Of a stretch of DNA of 64,000 nucleotides, positions 53,182 to 62,967 are shown one piece after another; position 1 is the first letter of the stretch; the number at the start of each line of letters is the position of its first letter. This DNA is from Prevotella sp. UBA2456. GTDB taxonomy: Bacteria; Bacteroidota; Bacteroidia; Bacteroidales; Bacteroidaceae. Position numbers and translations under genes: made by a program. The stretch spans positions 124,001-188,000 of the forward strand of contig DDPY01000015.1 in NCBI GenBank assembly GCA_002342415.1, in the 5' to 3' direction. The notes beneath the pieces are model-generated. The model saw nothing but the letters and a program-made list of their open reading frames with translations. It ran no database searches and had not been told where the DNA came from.

Positions 53182-53751
53182 CTACTTCACCAGCTTGCCG
53201 AGTCGGAAGCCGAGCTCCTCAAAGGCTGATGCTATTCGGGCTTTCTTGCTCAGTTTGCTCTCGCCTGAGATTTCATGAAACTCTAACACACACAGATTGT
53301 TATTTGACGAAATCTCTTTCAAGTTTATCATCCCGCTTATCTTGGCACCGCCTGAAGTCTTGTCGTCTATATTCAGGACACCGCCTGCATTCCCCTGATT
53401 CAACTGGAGAAGGTGTATTTCCATGCGATACGCGGCATCAGGATTTTCGCTATCTACTTGTAATCCGTTCTTGTTCTGATAATTAAACTGAATACAAAAG
53501 TCAGACAGAGCATGGTCTAATATCTTTTGGGGCAACTCCACCCTTTCCGTTTGCCGATATTCTTCGTAAATATTTTCTTTACCGTACTGTGTCCCTGACA
53601 AGTCAACCACCACTAAAGCGTTGACATCTTTCTTAAAGCATAAGAGGTCGCCCTCCTTAATGCTGAAGTCATCGTCTGACTGAGCAAACGCACCTATCAC
53701 AAAAAGCAATAAGCCATACAATAACAAACTTCGTCTTCCCATATATTTCAT
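53182..53751 (-). CDS. Secreted protein of unknown function, 189 residues
   Basis: Signal peptide (MKYMGRRSLLLYGLLLFVIG then AFAQS) and a mature part with no recognised domain: GDLLCFKKDVNALVVVDLSG, IQFNYQNKNGLQVDS, ISGMINLKEISSNNNLCVLE. The pattern resembles small exported Bacteroidales proteins but I cannot name a family. It follows the acyl-ACP thioesterase by 10 bp in the same direction, so it is probably cotranscribed with it. Confidence 0.65.
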   Translation of the reverse strand: MKYMGRRSLLLYGLLLFVIGAFAQSDDDFSIKEGDLLCFKKDVNALVVVDLSGTQYGKENIYEEYRQTERVELPQKILDHALSDFCIQFNYQNKNGLQVDSENPDAAYRMEIHLLQLNQGNAGGVLNIDDKTSGGAKISGMINLKEISSNNNLCVLEFHEISGESKLSKKARIASAFEELGFRLGKLVK

Positions 53752-53761
53752 TGTTTATTCC

Positions 53762-54478
53762 TCATTCTCCCCCACCCCGACTAAACTCAATAATCGCGCT
53801 CACCTGATCACCAACAGAAAGCGACACGATCATGCCGCCGTCTATCTGATAAACCGTCGGTACCAGCACATCGCCTAATTTCGCAGCCACACGGTACTCC
53901 ACTCTCAAACCCGCCACACGGAAATCCTCTGGAAGCAGCTCCATAGCCACACGGACATAGTTGGCATTGTTCATGTGACGGTTGTAGTCGATGTCGGCAC
54001 GAAGCACCGTGACAGCATCAAGCCGCTCTCCTCCTTCTTTCGGAAGCATAATCCTGCGGTCCCTGTAATTCATTTCCAGCTGAGGTTCAAGCTTCATCGA
54101 GGCGATGGTGGCATCGTCAACCCGTTTCAGTTTCCCTGTACCTTTGTCTACAAAAGCCCCCATGCTCCATGTCTTATAGCATGGCTTTCCCTCTGCATCA
54201 TAGATATAGGTATTGCGGAAGCCGAACATAGGCTTCATGCCATAGACCGAACTCGTCACCGTCAGCTCCTCTTTGTATTCGGGAGTACGTATAATCTCCA
54301 CTTGGCGCGTAGCCAATAGTTGAGCCATATTCTGCTCTGAGAAATACTGCTTCACGCCGGGCTCACTGTCTATCCACATCTCGGAACAGTCCTGCATCAT
54401 CTGGAGGGCAGAATAGAGTTTCAGTCTTCCTTCGCTGTCGCAGGTACTGGTTGTTACTTTATACTTTAGGCTATACAT
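53762..54478 (-). CDS. Acyl-ACP thioesterase-like protein (hotdog fold)
   Basis: 238 residues with two hotdog repeats typical of bacterial acyl-ACP thioesterases (FatA-like): first with QMMQDCSEMWIDSE and VEIIRTPEYKEELTV, second with LRADIDYNRHMNNANYVRVA, whose N-x-H-x-N-N is the usual active-site region. It would release free fatty acids from acyl-ACP. The start MYSLKYKVTTSTCDSEG is typical. It leads a pair with the small secreted protein downstream; the plus-strand island ends about 600 bp away on the convergent side. Confidence 0.85.
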   Translation of the reverse strand: MYSLKYKVTTSTCDSEGRLKLYSALQMMQDCSEMWIDSEPGVKQYFSEQNMAQLLATRQVEIIRTPEYKEELTVTSSVYGMKPMFGFRNTYIYDAEGKPCYKTWSMGAFVDKGTGKLKRVDDATIASMKLEPQLEMNYRDRRIMLPKEGGERLDAVTVLRADIDYNRHMNNANYVRVAMELLPEDFRVAGLRVEYRVAAKLGDVLVPTVYQIDGGMIVSLSVGDQVSAIIEFSRGGGE

Positions 54479-54550
54479 CTTTTCTTATTTTAGTAATCGT
54501 TAAAAAATACTCTATGTAGTGATAAGTTCCCTTGTTCAGACCACCCCTAA

Positions 54551-54571
54551 CCCCTCCTAACTTAGGAGGGG
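54551..54571. repeat. CCCCTCC/GGAGGGG hairpin
   Basis: A 10-bp inverted repeat CCCCTCCTAA-C-TTAGGAGGGG, preceded by CCCCTAA. Similar GC-rich hairpins are common between genes in Bacteroidota. Terminator for the 54586 gene on the minus strand is possible. Confidence 0.6.
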
Positions 54572-54585
54572 AAGTAGCATGTTAC

Positions 54586-55413
54586 TTAATAGGCATACAC
54601 CAGGCCATACTTCTCGTGGAGGCGGCGGAGAGAGCCGTCGGACTTCATCCGGGCAATGACGGCGTTGACAAGGTCGAGCAGGTCGGCCTGCCCCTTGCGC
54701 ATCAGCACTCCGATTTCTCCGTGTGTGAAGGGCTGCGACAGCAAGGGTGCTGCCAGACGGGTGTCGTTCTGCACATACCAGGGAGCCTCGGTAATCTCGG
54801 TTATCATCATGTCGGCCTTGCCTTCGGCCACCTGATTGGGAATCTCCTCGTTCCTATCGTAGACCATGATGGTGGCATGGGTGAGACGCTCGTTGGCAAA
54901 CTTCTGGTTCAGTCCGCCGGGGTTGACCATCACGCGCACCTCGGGCTTGTCGATGTCGGCCAATGAGCGGTATTTGCCGGCATCCTCGGCGCGACAAAGT
55001 ATGGTCTTGCCATTGGCCAGATAGCCCTCGCTCATCAGCATCGATGCCTTGCGGGCCTCGGTAATCGTGATGCCCCCGATGGCAAGGTCGAAGGCCTGCG
55101 GTTCTGCCAGCACATCGGCAGTCAGTGTAGGCCATGAAGTCTGTACGAACTCCACGCCGACTCCCATATGGCGGGCTATCCGCTCTGCCATCTCTATGCC
55201 AAAGCCCCAATAATCACCATTGCGCTCACGATAGGACAACGGCCGATAATCGCCAGTGGTTGCCACCAGCAGCTTGCCCCGCCCGACAATGCGCTGCACG
55301 GTAGGCTGCTGCTGCGAGGACTGCTCCTCGTCCGATGTGCATGATGCGAAGGTGGCTGTGGAGAAGACGATCAGGATGAGGGCTGTCATCCAAAGTTTCG
55401 TCTGTTTCATCAT
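54586..55413 (-). CDS. Periplasmic binding protein-like lipoprotein (SBP family 3, PheC-like)
   Basis: 275 residues from the ATG at 55413. Lipoprotein signal ends TFASC (lipid Cys around residue 24). The mature part has the family 3 binding-protein pattern: GKLLVATTGDYRPLSYRERN, GFGIEMAERIARHMG, and DLAIGGITITEARKASMLMS. No ABC permease is adjacent. Proteins like this include cyclohexadienyl/arogenate dehydratases (PheC), which use the same fold to make phenylpyruvate. Which of the two it is cannot be decided here. Downstream hairpin at 54551-54571. Confidence 0.75.
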   Translation of the reverse strand: MMKQTKLWMTALILIVFSTATFASCTSDEEQSSQQQPTVQRIVGRGKLLVATTGDYRPLSYRERNGDYWGFGIEMAERIARHMGVGVEFVQTSWPTLTADVLAEPQAFDLAIGGITITEARKASMLMSEGYLANGKTILCRAEDAGKYRSLADIDKPEVRVMVNPGGLNQKFANERLTHATIMVYDRNEEIPNQVAEGKADMMITEITEAPWYVQNDTRLAAPLLSQPFTHGEIGVLMRKGQADLLDLVNAVIARMKSDGSLRRLHEKYGLVYAY

Positions 55414-55461
55414 AAAACCGTTTTGAGTCATATTGGGCAGATGCTGTGAGAATAAAGGAAA

Positions 55462-57258
55462 TCAGTCTTGGCTCAGGTCGTGAACCATCTTGCGATAGGC
55501 ATCATACATGCGGCGGCGCGAGATATAGCCCTTCAGATGGTAATGCTGATCGAGTACGGGCAACCAGTCGGCCTGCGTTCGCTCGAAGGTCTTCATTACC
55601 TCGCTCATGGGAGTATCGTCGCTCAGGGTGGCATTGGGCTGCACCATCAGCTGGGCTGCCATGAAATGATGGTACAGCTCGGTGCGGAACACCACATGGC
55701 GTATTTTGATAATGTCTATCTCGCCCAACAGCTTGCCTGCGGCATCGGTGACGGGGAGCACGCTATTGCGCGAACGGCTGATCTTGTGTACTATCTCGCC
55801 TAACTCCATATCCGGGGCAACAGCCTGATAGTCGCGGTCGATGACGGAGTCGAGGCTCATCAGTGTCAGCACGGCATGGTCGGTATGGTGGGTGACGAGC
55901 TTTCCCTGTCGGGCGAGCCGCATGCCATAGATGCTATGAGGCTCGAAGATGATGATGGTGAGATAGCTGGCCACAGAGACTATCATCAGGGGCATGAACA
56001 TGTTGTATCCGCTGGTAATCTCGGCAATGAGGAAGATGCCCGTCAGGGGAGCATGCATCACTCCCGACATGACTCCAGCCATACCCAAGAGAGCGAAATT
56101 CTTCTCAGGCACATAGACTCCCACCTGATTGATGTTCCACAGGCGCGAAAAGAGGAACCCCGTGAAGCAGCCGATAAACAGCGACGGTGCGAACGTACCA
56201 CCACAGCCTCCGCCGCCATTGGTAGCAGTGGTGGCAAACACCTTGGTGAAGAGCACCAGCGCGATGTATAGAATAAGGTATTCGGAATGGCCATAGAACA
56301 GGGAGCCGTCGAGCAGCTGGTCCCAGTCGGCCTCGGTCTTGCCGTTGAGCAGCAGGTTGATGCTGTTGTATCCCTCGCCATAGAGTGAGGGGAAGAGGAA
56401 GATGAGCGTGCTCAATATGAGTCCGCCAATGATGAACTTGACATAGGGCTTGTCCTTGAAGCGGCCAAACATGTCCTCGCAGGCGTTCATGGTACGGATG
56501 AAGTAGAGTGAGACAAGTCCGCACGTGACACCCAGCAGGATGCAGGCAGGCACGCGCTCCACCGTCCATCCCGAATCCAGATGGAACGTGAACAGGGCCG
56601 CATCGCCGCGCAGGATATAGGTGACACAGGTGGCTGTCACACAACTCACCAGGATGGGCAACAGCGAAGCCATTGTCAGGTCTATCATCAATACCTCAAG
56701 CGTAAACACCAGACCGGCTATCGGGGCTTTGAAGATGCCGGCAATGGCTCCGGCGGCACCACAGCCCACGAGGGTCATCAGGGTCTTGTTGTCGAGTTTG
56801 AAAAGCTGCCCTAAGTTGGAACCGATGGCAGAGCCTGTCAGCACGATAGGAGCCTCGGCACCCACCGAACCACCAAAGCCAATGGTGATGGCCGAGGCAA
56901 TGACCGACGACCACGTATTGTGGGCCTTCAGCCGCGAACGGTTGGACGAGATGGCATAGAGGATACGGGTGATGCCGTGCGAGATATTGTCCTTTACCAC
57001 ATACCGCACGAACAGGGATGTGAGGTAGATACCGATGACGGGATAGACGAGGTAGAGCCAGTTGTAGGAGTCGGCCTGAAACTTACCCGTCAGCAGTGCC
57101 ACTATCTGATTGATGAGCCCATGCAGCACGGTAGCAGCCACCGCAGCCAGTATGCCCACCATGAACGCCAGGATGAGCAGAAACATCTTGTCGCTCACAT
57201 GTGCTACCCGCCATTCGTGCAGGGCTGACAGCCATTGCGCATTCTTCATATTGCCCAT
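55462..57258 (-). CDS. ClC-type chloride channel/transporter with CBS domains
   Basis: 598 residues: a ClC membrane domain (about 20-440) and two C-terminal CBS domains (about 450-590). Selectivity and gating motifs: GGSVGAEAPIVLTG, where the Glu occupies the gating position, GIFKAPIAGLVFTLEV, and GGTFAPSLFIG. The CBS part (VIDRDYQAVAPDMELGE, IVHKISRSRNSVLPV) probably senses nucleotides. It is likely a Cl-/H+ antiporter-type protein in the inner membrane. It directly follows the Sua5-like gene (1 bp gap), so both share a transcript. Confidence 0.92.
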   Translation of the reverse strand: MGNMKNAQWLSALHEWRVAHVSDKMFLLILAFMVGILAAVAATVLHGLINQIVALLTGKFQADSYNWLYLVYPVIGIYLTSLFVRYVVKDNISHGITRILYAISSNRSRLKAHNTWSSVIASAITIGFGGSVGAEAPIVLTGSAIGSNLGQLFKLDNKTLMTLVGCGAAGAIAGIFKAPIAGLVFTLEVLMIDLTMASLLPILVSCVTATCVTYILRGDAALFTFHLDSGWTVERVPACILLGVTCGLVSLYFIRTMNACEDMFGRFKDKPYVKFIIGGLILSTLIFLFPSLYGEGYNSINLLLNGKTEADWDQLLDGSLFYGHSEYLILYIALVLFTKVFATTATNGGGGCGGTFAPSLFIGCFTGFLFSRLWNINQVGVYVPEKNFALLGMAGVMSGVMHAPLTGIFLIAEITSGYNMFMPLMIVSVASYLTIIIFEPHSIYGMRLARQGKLVTHHTDHAVLTLMSLDSVIDRDYQAVAPDMELGEIVHKISRSRNSVLPVTDAAGKLLGEIDIIKIRHVVFRTELYHHFMAAQLMVQPNATLSDDTPMSEVMKTFERTQADWLPVLDQHYHLKGYISRRRMYDAYRKMVHDLSQD

Positions 57259-57259
57259 T

Positions 57260-57841
57260 CTATTTCCTGATGACAGTCACTTCTCCATCCATCCGCAGAC
57301 GAATGATGCTGGAGGGCTGATGGGGTTTGTGCTCCTGCCTGCGCGACCAGCAGACATAGTCGACCTGCTCCAACAGGCGGGGGTCGATGTCCTGGAAGTT
57401 CTGGGCTGCAGGCTCGCCACTGATGTTGGCAGAGGTAGAGACCAGAGCCTTCTGGAAACGATAGCACAGCTCATGGGAAAAAGACTCGTTGGTGATGCGA
57501 AGGGCTATGGAGCCGTCTTCGGCAATGAGGTTGGGAGCCAGATTGACTGCCCCATCGAGGATGATGGTGGTAGGCTTGGCATCGCTGTCCTTCAGGCTGT
57601 CGATGAGCTGCCAGGCCACATCGGGCACCTGCCGCACATAGCGCTGCATGCGGGCATCACTGTCTACGAGGCAAATCAGGGCTTTCGAGTCGTCTCGCTG
57701 CTTGATGGCATAGACCCTGCTGACGGCCTCGGCATTGGTGGCATCACAGCCGATGCCCCAAACGGTATCTGTGGGATAGAGTATCACCCCACCCTTGCGC
57801 AATACCTCAACGGCATTCTTGATATCTTGTTCGCGTGTCAT
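57260..57841 (-). CDS. Sua5/YrdC-type threonylcarbamoyl-AMP synthase
   Basis: 193 residues, the size of a stand-alone YrdC/TsaC domain. Features: the N-terminal VEVLRKGGVILYPTDTVWGI nucleotide-binding block, KQRDDSKALICLVDS, and the late LVSTSANISGEPAA motif. It makes threonylcarbamoyl-AMP for the t6A modification of ANN-decoding tRNAs. No other t6A gene is adjacent. Its stop is 1 bp before the ClC start. Confidence 0.9.
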   Translation of the reverse strand: MTREQDIKNAVEVLRKGGVILYPTDTVWGIGCDATNAEAVSRVYAIKQRDDSKALICLVDSDARMQRYVRQVPDVAWQLIDSLKDSDAKPTTIILDGAVNLAPNLIAEDGSIALRITNESFSHELCYRFQKALVSTSANISGEPAAQNFQDIDPRLLEQVDYVCWSRRQEHKPHQPSSIIRLRMDGEVTVIRK

Positions 57842-57847
57842 AAATGC

Positions 57848-58282
57848 TTATCTCTTATTCACTTTTACTACTGGCCTGCCCTCTTCCTTCCATCCTACGA
57901 TGCCTTCCCTGAGGTTGACGGCATGGTAGCCGGCAGACTTGAGGATGTTGGCGGCTGTCTTGCTGCGGAATCCGGTACGGCAGTAGACGGCCACCACTTT
58001 GTCTTTAGGCAGGCGTTTCAGGCACTGTTCACGGAAGTCACTGTCGTTGATGTTGATATGTATGGCTCCCTGAATACAGTCCTCTCCCAATTCTTCTTTC
58101 GTACGTACATCGAGGACCACCACCTTGGCGGTATCGGCAATCAGCTGGGAGAAGCGGTCGCTGCCCACAGTCTCGCTGATGCCTTCCTTTTCGTCTTGCT
58201 GTTGCGTCTTGGCATTCTGGCTGCACGAACAGACACCTATCAGAATGCACATAAATGTAAAAAACTGAATATAATACTTCAT
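57848..58282 (-). CDS. Rhodanese-domain lipoprotein
   Basis: 144 residues. Lipoprotein signal (MKYYIQFFTFMCILIGVCSC) with lipid Cys at about residue 18-20, a Q/K-rich linker, then a single rhodanese domain (about 45-140): VVVLDVRTKEELGE, HININDSDF, and the active-site loop VYCRTGFRS with the catalytic Cys. It would transfer sulfane sulfur or act as a thiol-redox protein in the periplasm. Preceded by its own -7 box (58312-58319). It ends 6 bp before the TsaC-like gene, so it probably leads the rhodanese/TsaC/ClC transcript. Confidence 0.88.
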   Translation of the reverse strand: MKYYIQFFTFMCILIGVCSCSQNAKTQQQDEKEGISETVGSDRFSQLIADTAKVVVLDVRTKEELGEDCIQGAIHININDSDFREQCLKRLPKDKVVAVYCRTGFRSKTAANILKSAGYHAVNLREGIVGWKEEGRPVVKVNKR

Positions 58283-58311
58283 ATCGATTACATTTTTCTC
58301 AAATCAAAGTG

Positions 58312-58319
58312 CAAAGATA
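58312..58319 (-). promoter_or_regulatory. -7 box of the rhodanese/TsaC/ClC transcript
   Basis: Minus-strand TATCTTTG, 30 bp before the ATG. Confidence 0.5.
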
Positions 58320-58356
58320 GTACAAAATATTGAAACTAACAAGCAAAGCGCCAATT

Positions 58357-60417
58357 TTATTTTTTCCGGAAACAGAGCATTGTCATGTCATCGCTCGGGT
58401 CGGCACCATTGACATGAGCCTGCACATCAGCCACCAGCTGGTCTATCAGCTGACGTGCATGCAGGCTGCGGCGCTCGCGGATGAAGGCCAGCAAATGGTC
58501 GTCTCCATACTGTTCCTGCTGGCCATTCTCTGCCTCGTTCAGGCCGTCGGTGTAGACGAAGAACTGCTTGCCCGTGATATTATCAATAGACTCTCCTACA
58601 TACTCCAGTCCTTCCCACAATCCCAACGGTGCGTTGCTCTGCATCTGCACATACTCGCCATCCAGGATGGGAGGGTTATGCCCCGCATTGCAGAAGTCGA
58701 GGTGTCCGGTATCGAGATTAAGCAGCCCGATGAACATCGTGACAAACATGCCGTTCTCGTTGTCCTGCACCAGCTCGTTGTTCATCGCACTGGCTATCTC
58801 GGCAGGCGAGAGGCGATACTTGCACAGTGTTCGGAACAGACGGGCCGACATAGCCATAAAGAGGGCTGCCGGCACTCCCTTGCCGCTGACATCGCCTACA
58901 CAGAAGTATAGATTATCATCGAACTTCACAAAGTCATAGAGGTCGCCCCCCACCTCCTTGGCGGGTGTCATCGAGGCATAGATGTCGATGCGGCGGGTTT
59001 GCGGGAAGACGTGAGGCACCATAGCCATCTGTATCTCCCGTGCAATGCGGAGCTCACTCTCGATACGCTCCTTGACAGCCGTAGTCTCCTCCAGCTTGTC
59101 ATAGGCCTCGCGCAACTTGCGGAGCTGCTGACGGCGATTGACGGCATAGATGGCTATGAAGATGAAGCCCAGGGAGGTCAAGCCCACCACAGCACCCCAC
59201 TTCAACAGACGGGCACGTTCGGCATGCTCGCGTGCCATCAGCTGCGACTGAAACTCGCTCAGTTCGCGCTCCTTATTATTAGCCATCAGGCTGTCGTTCT
59301 CGCGACGGGCATCCATCTCCTCAAGGCGTGCACGCTGGTTTTCGAGAGCCATATTGAGGGCATACTCCTGAAGGCGTTTCTCCTCCAACTCGTGTGCAAT
59401 GCGCTCCATCTCAAGCCGCTGGTTGGCCAGCCGCAGGTCTTTGGCCTCGTTCTCGACACGCGCCTTTTCGAGCCACATGCCCATATCCAGTGAGGTCTTC
59501 CTGATTTCGTCGTTATTGACGGAGTCGAAGAGGTGACGATATTTCAGGTAATAATCATAGGCATGCTTATAGTCGTGCTTGGCATAATAGAGTCGGGAAT
59601 AATAGTTCAACTGTGTGGCCTTGCTCTCTTCCGGCAGCGAGTCGACCACCTGCTGGGCCTTCTTCAAGTCGCCGTGGAGGAGTGCTTTGTTAAAGTCGAT
59701 GACATAGCCAAAGTTGTCATCGTGGCCCAACACCTTCTTCATCTGCTCGCGCTCGGCATAGGCCTTGTCCTGCACTTCCACAGGTGCATGCTCGTCATAG
59801 AGCACCATGCAGCGGTAGGACATTGCACTCAACTTATGGATGGGTCTCGATTGGGGATTTTTGAGCACGCGCTCTACATAATCCAACACCTGCTGCCGGT
59901 TTCCCCGGGCACGTTCCACTTTCGACAGGGCCAGATAGAGGGCGGCGCGGTTCTCGTCAGGATAATAGCGCTTGAGGATGTCGAGCGACTCGCCTAAGTG
60001 GCGGGCAGCCTCGTCAAAATGTGACAGGGCGGTATGAACCGTTCCCAACACATAGTTGGCGGCATAGATTCCATACAGATTATGCTCACCCTCTGCCTCC
60101 TTGAAGATTTGCCTGGCCATCTCGATGGCCTTACCGCGATGGATGTAGGAGGAGGTGTAGATGGCCTCGTTGCCATAAGCTTTGTAGTAGTCCATCGGCA
60201 GCTTGTTCTTCTTGGCAAAATCCTTCAGCAGGGAAATGGTGTGCAGAAACTCCTGAGTATTACGCTTGCTGTAATGATAATACATATCCTTCCGAAGCTG
60301 CTTTAGCTTCAGCGAGTCGGCATTTGTCATTGCCATCCCCGTCATGCCCGACATGAACAGCACAAGTGTAAGTATCAGCCGGCAAAAGATATGTATATGT
60401 AACACAGTACGCTTCAA
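58357..60417 (-). CDS. SpoIIE-family PP2C phosphatase with sensor TPRs
   Basis: 686 residues. N-terminal hydrophobic export segment (LILTLVLFMSGMTGM), an exported helical/TPR region (about 40-330), a second membrane span (GAVVGLTSLGFIFIAIYAVN), a coiled coil, then a PP2C/SpoIIE phosphatase (about 455-686) with PAKEVGGDLYDF, FCVGDVSGKGVPAALFMAMS, FCNAGHNPP and the final DDMTMLCF, so both metal Asp motifs are present. It should sense something outside the membrane and dephosphorylate a cytosolic target, perhaps an anti-sigma antagonist. It initiates with TTG (60415-60417), and the sequence just upstream is a CAATGTT heptamer array that also contains the prfC stop. Confidence 0.88.
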   Translation of the reverse strand: MKRTVLHIHIFCRLILTLVLFMSGMTGMAMTNADSLKLKQLRKDMYYHYSKRNTQEFLHTISLLKDFAKKNKLPMDYYKAYGNEAIYTSSYIHRGKAIEMARQIFKEAEGEHNLYGIYAANYVLGTVHTALSHFDEAARHLGESLDILKRYYPDENRAALYLALSKVERARGNRQQVLDYVERVLKNPQSRPIHKLSAMSYRCMVLYDEHAPVEVQDKAYAEREQMKKVLGHDDNFGYVIDFNKALLHGDLKKAQQVVDSLPEESKATQLNYYSRLYYAKHDYKHAYDYYLKYRHLFDSVNNDEIRKTSLDMGMWLEKARVENEAKDLRLANQRLEMERIAHELEEKRLQEYALNMALENQRARLEEMDARRENDSLMANNKERELSEFQSQLMAREHAERARLLKWGAVVGLTSLGFIFIAIYAVNRRQQLRKLREAYDKLEETTAVKERIESELRIAREIQMAMVPHVFPQTRRIDIYASMTPAKEVGGDLYDFVKFDDNLYFCVGDVSGKGVPAALFMAMSARLFRTLCKYRLSPAEIASAMNNELVQDNENGMFVTMFIGLLNLDTGHLDFCNAGHNPPILDGEYVQMQSNAPLGLWEGLEYVGESIDNITGKQFFVYTDGLNEAENGQQEQYGDDHLLAFIRERRSLHARQLIDQLVADVQAHVNGADPSDDMTMLCFRKK

Positions 60418-60460
60418 TGTTCAATGCTCAATGTTCAATGTTCAATGTTCAATGTTCAAA
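60412..60460 (-). repeat. TTCAATG heptamer array over a start and a stop codon
   Basis: Seven units of the CAATGTT heptamer (plus strand) fill the 38-bp gap. They include the prfC stop and abut the TTG start of the phosphatase gene, replacing any ribosome-binding site. Confidence 0.8.
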
Positions 60461-62045
60461 ACTCGCTGGTAAAATGGAACTTGATATGCTTAAAGTCTTC
60501 CTGTGCCATAGTGAGCACATAGCCAGAGTCGGCCAGGAACACATCGCGGCCGTCCTTGTCCTTGGCCATATACTGATACTTGCGCTTCTTGAAGTTCTCA
60601 AGCTCCGCATCATCATCACTCTCTATCCAGCAGGCTTTATACAGGTGGACAGGCTCCCAGCGGCACTTGGCATTATACTCGTTCTCTAAACGATACTGGA
60701 TGACCTCGAACTGCAGCTGACCTACGGTGCCAATAATCTTGCGGCCGTTGAACTGGTTGACAAACAGCTGGGCCACGCCCTCGTCCATCAGCTGGTCGAT
60801 ACCCTTCTGGAGCTGTTTCGATTTCATCGGGTCATCATTCTCGATATATTTGAACAACTCGGGCGAGAACGAAGGCAGCCCGCGGAAGTGCAGCTGCTCA
60901 CCCTCGGTCAGCGTGTCACCAATCTTGAAGATGCCATTGTCAGGCAGTCCCACGATGTCACCCGGCCAAGCCTCGTCAATGGTCGACTTGCGCTGAGCCA
61001 TAAACTGGGTGGGACTGGAGAAGCGGAGAGTCTTGCCCTGACGGACATGCAGATAGGGCTGGTTGCGCTGGAACTTACCCGAACACACCTTGCAGAAGGC
61101 GATACACGAGCGGTGGTTGGGGTCGATATTGGCCGTAATCTTGAAGATGAAGCCGGTAAACTTCGGCTCTTCGGGCTGCACCATGCGCTCCTCGGCCTTG
61201 GTAGGCTTCGGACTGGGGGCAATCTCTACAAAACAGTTGAGCAGCTCCTGCACACCGAAGTTGTTGAGGGCCGAACCGAAGAAGACGGGAGCCACCTCGG
61301 CCGATCGGTAGGTCTCCACATCGAACGGCGGATATACACCGTCCACCAGTTCCAGGTCTTCGCGCAGCTTCTCGGCATCCTGCTCGCCCACACGGGCATC
61401 GAGGTCGGGAGAATCGACCTCCACACTGACCTTCTCCGTCACGCGCTGCTTGTCGGGAGTGAAGAGGTCGAGCTTCTGCTCATAGATATTATAGACACCC
61501 TTGAACTTCGCACCCTGATTGATGGGCCATGACAGGGGACGCACCTTGATTTCCAGTTCCTTCTCCAACTCGTCTAACAGATCGAAGGGGTCGCGACCCT
61601 CGCGGTCCATCTTGTTGATGAAGATGATGACGGGGGTATTCCTCATGCGGCATACCGACATCAGTTTGCGGGTCTGGGTCTCCACACCCTTGGCTCCGTC
61701 TACCACGATAATGGCTGAGTCGACGGCTGTCAGTGTGCGATAGGTGTCCTCGGCAAAGTCCTGGTGACCAGGGGTATCGAGAATGTTCACCTTATATTCT
61801 ATGTCGGAGCCCTCAGGGGTATAGTCGAACTCCATCACAGAGGTCGACACCGAGATACCACGCTGCTTCTCAATATCCATCCAGTCGGAGGTTGCAGTCT
61901 TCTTGATCTTATTATTCTTCACCGCACCAGCCACCTGTATCTGTCCGCCAAACAGGAGGAACTTCTCCGTCAGGGTGGTCTTACCAGCATCAGGATGCGA
62001 GATAATAGCAAAGGTTCTTCTACGTTCTATTTCTTGATTCACCAC
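60456..62045 (-). CDS. prfC: Peptide chain release factor 3
   Basis: 529 residues, normal length for RF3. GTPase motifs intact: [25 protein letters not shown] (histidine retained, unlike the EF-G2 gene at 1-1900) and NKMDRE. It recycles RF1/RF2 after termination. It is the fourth gene of the LysE/DUF4924/rfbD/prfC/phosphatase string. The stop codon TGA lies inside the heptamer array at 60412-60460. Confidence 0.96.
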   Translation of the reverse strand: MVNQEIERRRTFAIISHPDAGKTTLTEKFLLFGGQIQVAGAVKNNKIKKTATSDWMDIEKQRGISVSTSVMEFDYTPEGSDIEYKVNILDTPGHQDFAEDTYRTLTAVDSAIIVVDGAKGVETQTRKLMSVCRMRNTPVIIFINKMDREGRDPFDLLDELEKELEIKVRPLSWPINQGAKFKGVYNIYEQKLDLFTPDKQRVTEKVSVEVDSPDLDARVGEQDAEKLREDLELVDGVYPPFDVETYRSAEVAPVFFGSALNNFGVQELLNCFVEIAPSPKPTKAEERMVQPEEPKFTGFIFKITANIDPNHRSCIAFCKVCSGKFQRNQPYLHVRQGKTLRFSSPTQFMAQRKSTIDEAWPGDIVGLPDNGIFKIGDTLTEGEQLHFRGLPSFSPELFKYIENDDPMKSKQLQKGIDQLMDEGVAQLFVNQFNGRKIIGTVGQLQFEVIQYRLENEYNAKCRWEPVHLYKACWIESDDDAELENFKKRKYQYMAKDKDGRDVFLADSGYVLTMAQEDFKHIKFHFTSEF

Positions 62046-62088
62046 AATTATTTACTATTTACGATTTACTATTTTCGATTTACAATTT
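62046..62088. repeat. ATTTAC-type repeat between rfbD and prfC
   Basis: Units ATTTACTATTTACG/ATTTACTATTTTCG fill the gap and include the rfbD stop (62080-62082). Related units lie in the next two upstream gaps. Confidence 0.7.
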
Positions 62089-62928
62089 AGCAATACACTC
62101 GGCGAGGCTGTCTTCCCAATAGGGAACCTCGATGCCATAGGCTGTCTTCAACTTGGTCTTGTCGAGCACACTATAGTGAGGGCGATGTGCAGGAGTGGGA
62201 TATTCCGAGGTGTGCAGCGGACGCACATGACAGGTGGTGATACCCGCCAGGCGATGGATGGCTTTAGTAAAGTCGTACCACGAGATGACACCTTCGTTGG
62301 AGAAGTGGAAGACTCCGGGCTGGATGCCCTTCTCGATAGCCGTCATGATGACACGTGCCAGATCGCGGGCATAGGTGGGTGTTCCTATCTGGTCGAAGAT
62401 GACACCCAACTCGCTCTTCTCCTTGCCCAGACGAATCATCGTCTTCACAAAGTTGTTGCCGAAGGTGGAGTAAAGCCAAGCCGTACGGATAATCATCGAG
62501 CGCTTGCAGAACTTGGACACCCCTAACTCGCCAGCGAGCTTCGTAGAACCGTAGACACTGTCCGGACAGGGGGTGTCGGTCTCAACATAAGGCTTGAAGC
62601 TCTTGCCGTTAAACACATAGTCTGTGGATATCTGCACCAGCCATCCTCCACGCTTCTCAACGGCCGAAGCCAAGTAGGAGGGGGCTACGGTGTTGAGTGT
62701 TGTGCAGAGCTCTTTGTTTTCCTCGGCCTTGTCGACTGCCGTATAGGCGGCACAGTTGACAATACCGTCAATCTGGTGCTGGGCCACAAACTGCTCGACA
62801 TGCAGCTGACTGGTGATGTCGAGCTCCTGGACATCGGTATTAAACCACTGATGCTGGGGATACTCACGCTCCAGCAACTGCATCTCGTTTCCCAATTGGC
62901 CGTTACAGCCTGTTATCAGTATATTCAC
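62080..62928 (-). CDS. rfbD: dTDP-4-dehydrorhamnose reductase
   Basis: 282 residues, an SDR-type RmlD. NAD(P)-binding GCNGQLGNEM at the start, VNCAAYTAVDKAEEN, the YVFNGKSFKPYVETDTPCPD (YGxxK region follows: YGSTKLAGE), and SNEGVISWYDFTKAI. It makes dTDP-L-rhamnose, the same pathway as rfbA at 34137-35024. Cell-wall or surface polysaccharide rhamnose is the usual destination. The gene sits in a housekeeping string instead of with other rml genes. Confidence 0.94.
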   Translation of the reverse strand: MNILITGCNGQLGNEMQLLEREYPQHQWFNTDVQELDITSQLHVEQFVAQHQIDGIVNCAAYTAVDKAEENKELCTTLNTVAPSYLASAVEKRGGWLVQISTDYVFNGKSFKPYVETDTPCPDSVYGSTKLAGELGVSKFCKRSMIIRTAWLYSTFGNNFVKTMIRLGKEKSELGVIFDQIGTPTYARDLARVIMTAIEKGIQPGVFHFSNEGVISWYDFTKAIHRLAGITTCHVRPLHTSEYPTPAHRPHYSVLDKTKLKTAYGIEVPYWEDSLAECIAKL

Positions 62929-62933
62929 CTTGT

Positions 62934-62967
62934 TATTTACTATTTTCGATTTACGATTTACGATTTA
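62934..62967. repeat. ATTTAC-type repeat between DUF4924 and rfbD
   Basis: ATTTACTATTTTCGATTTAC and continuing units; the DUF4924 stop (62965-62967) lies in it. Confidence 0.65.
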
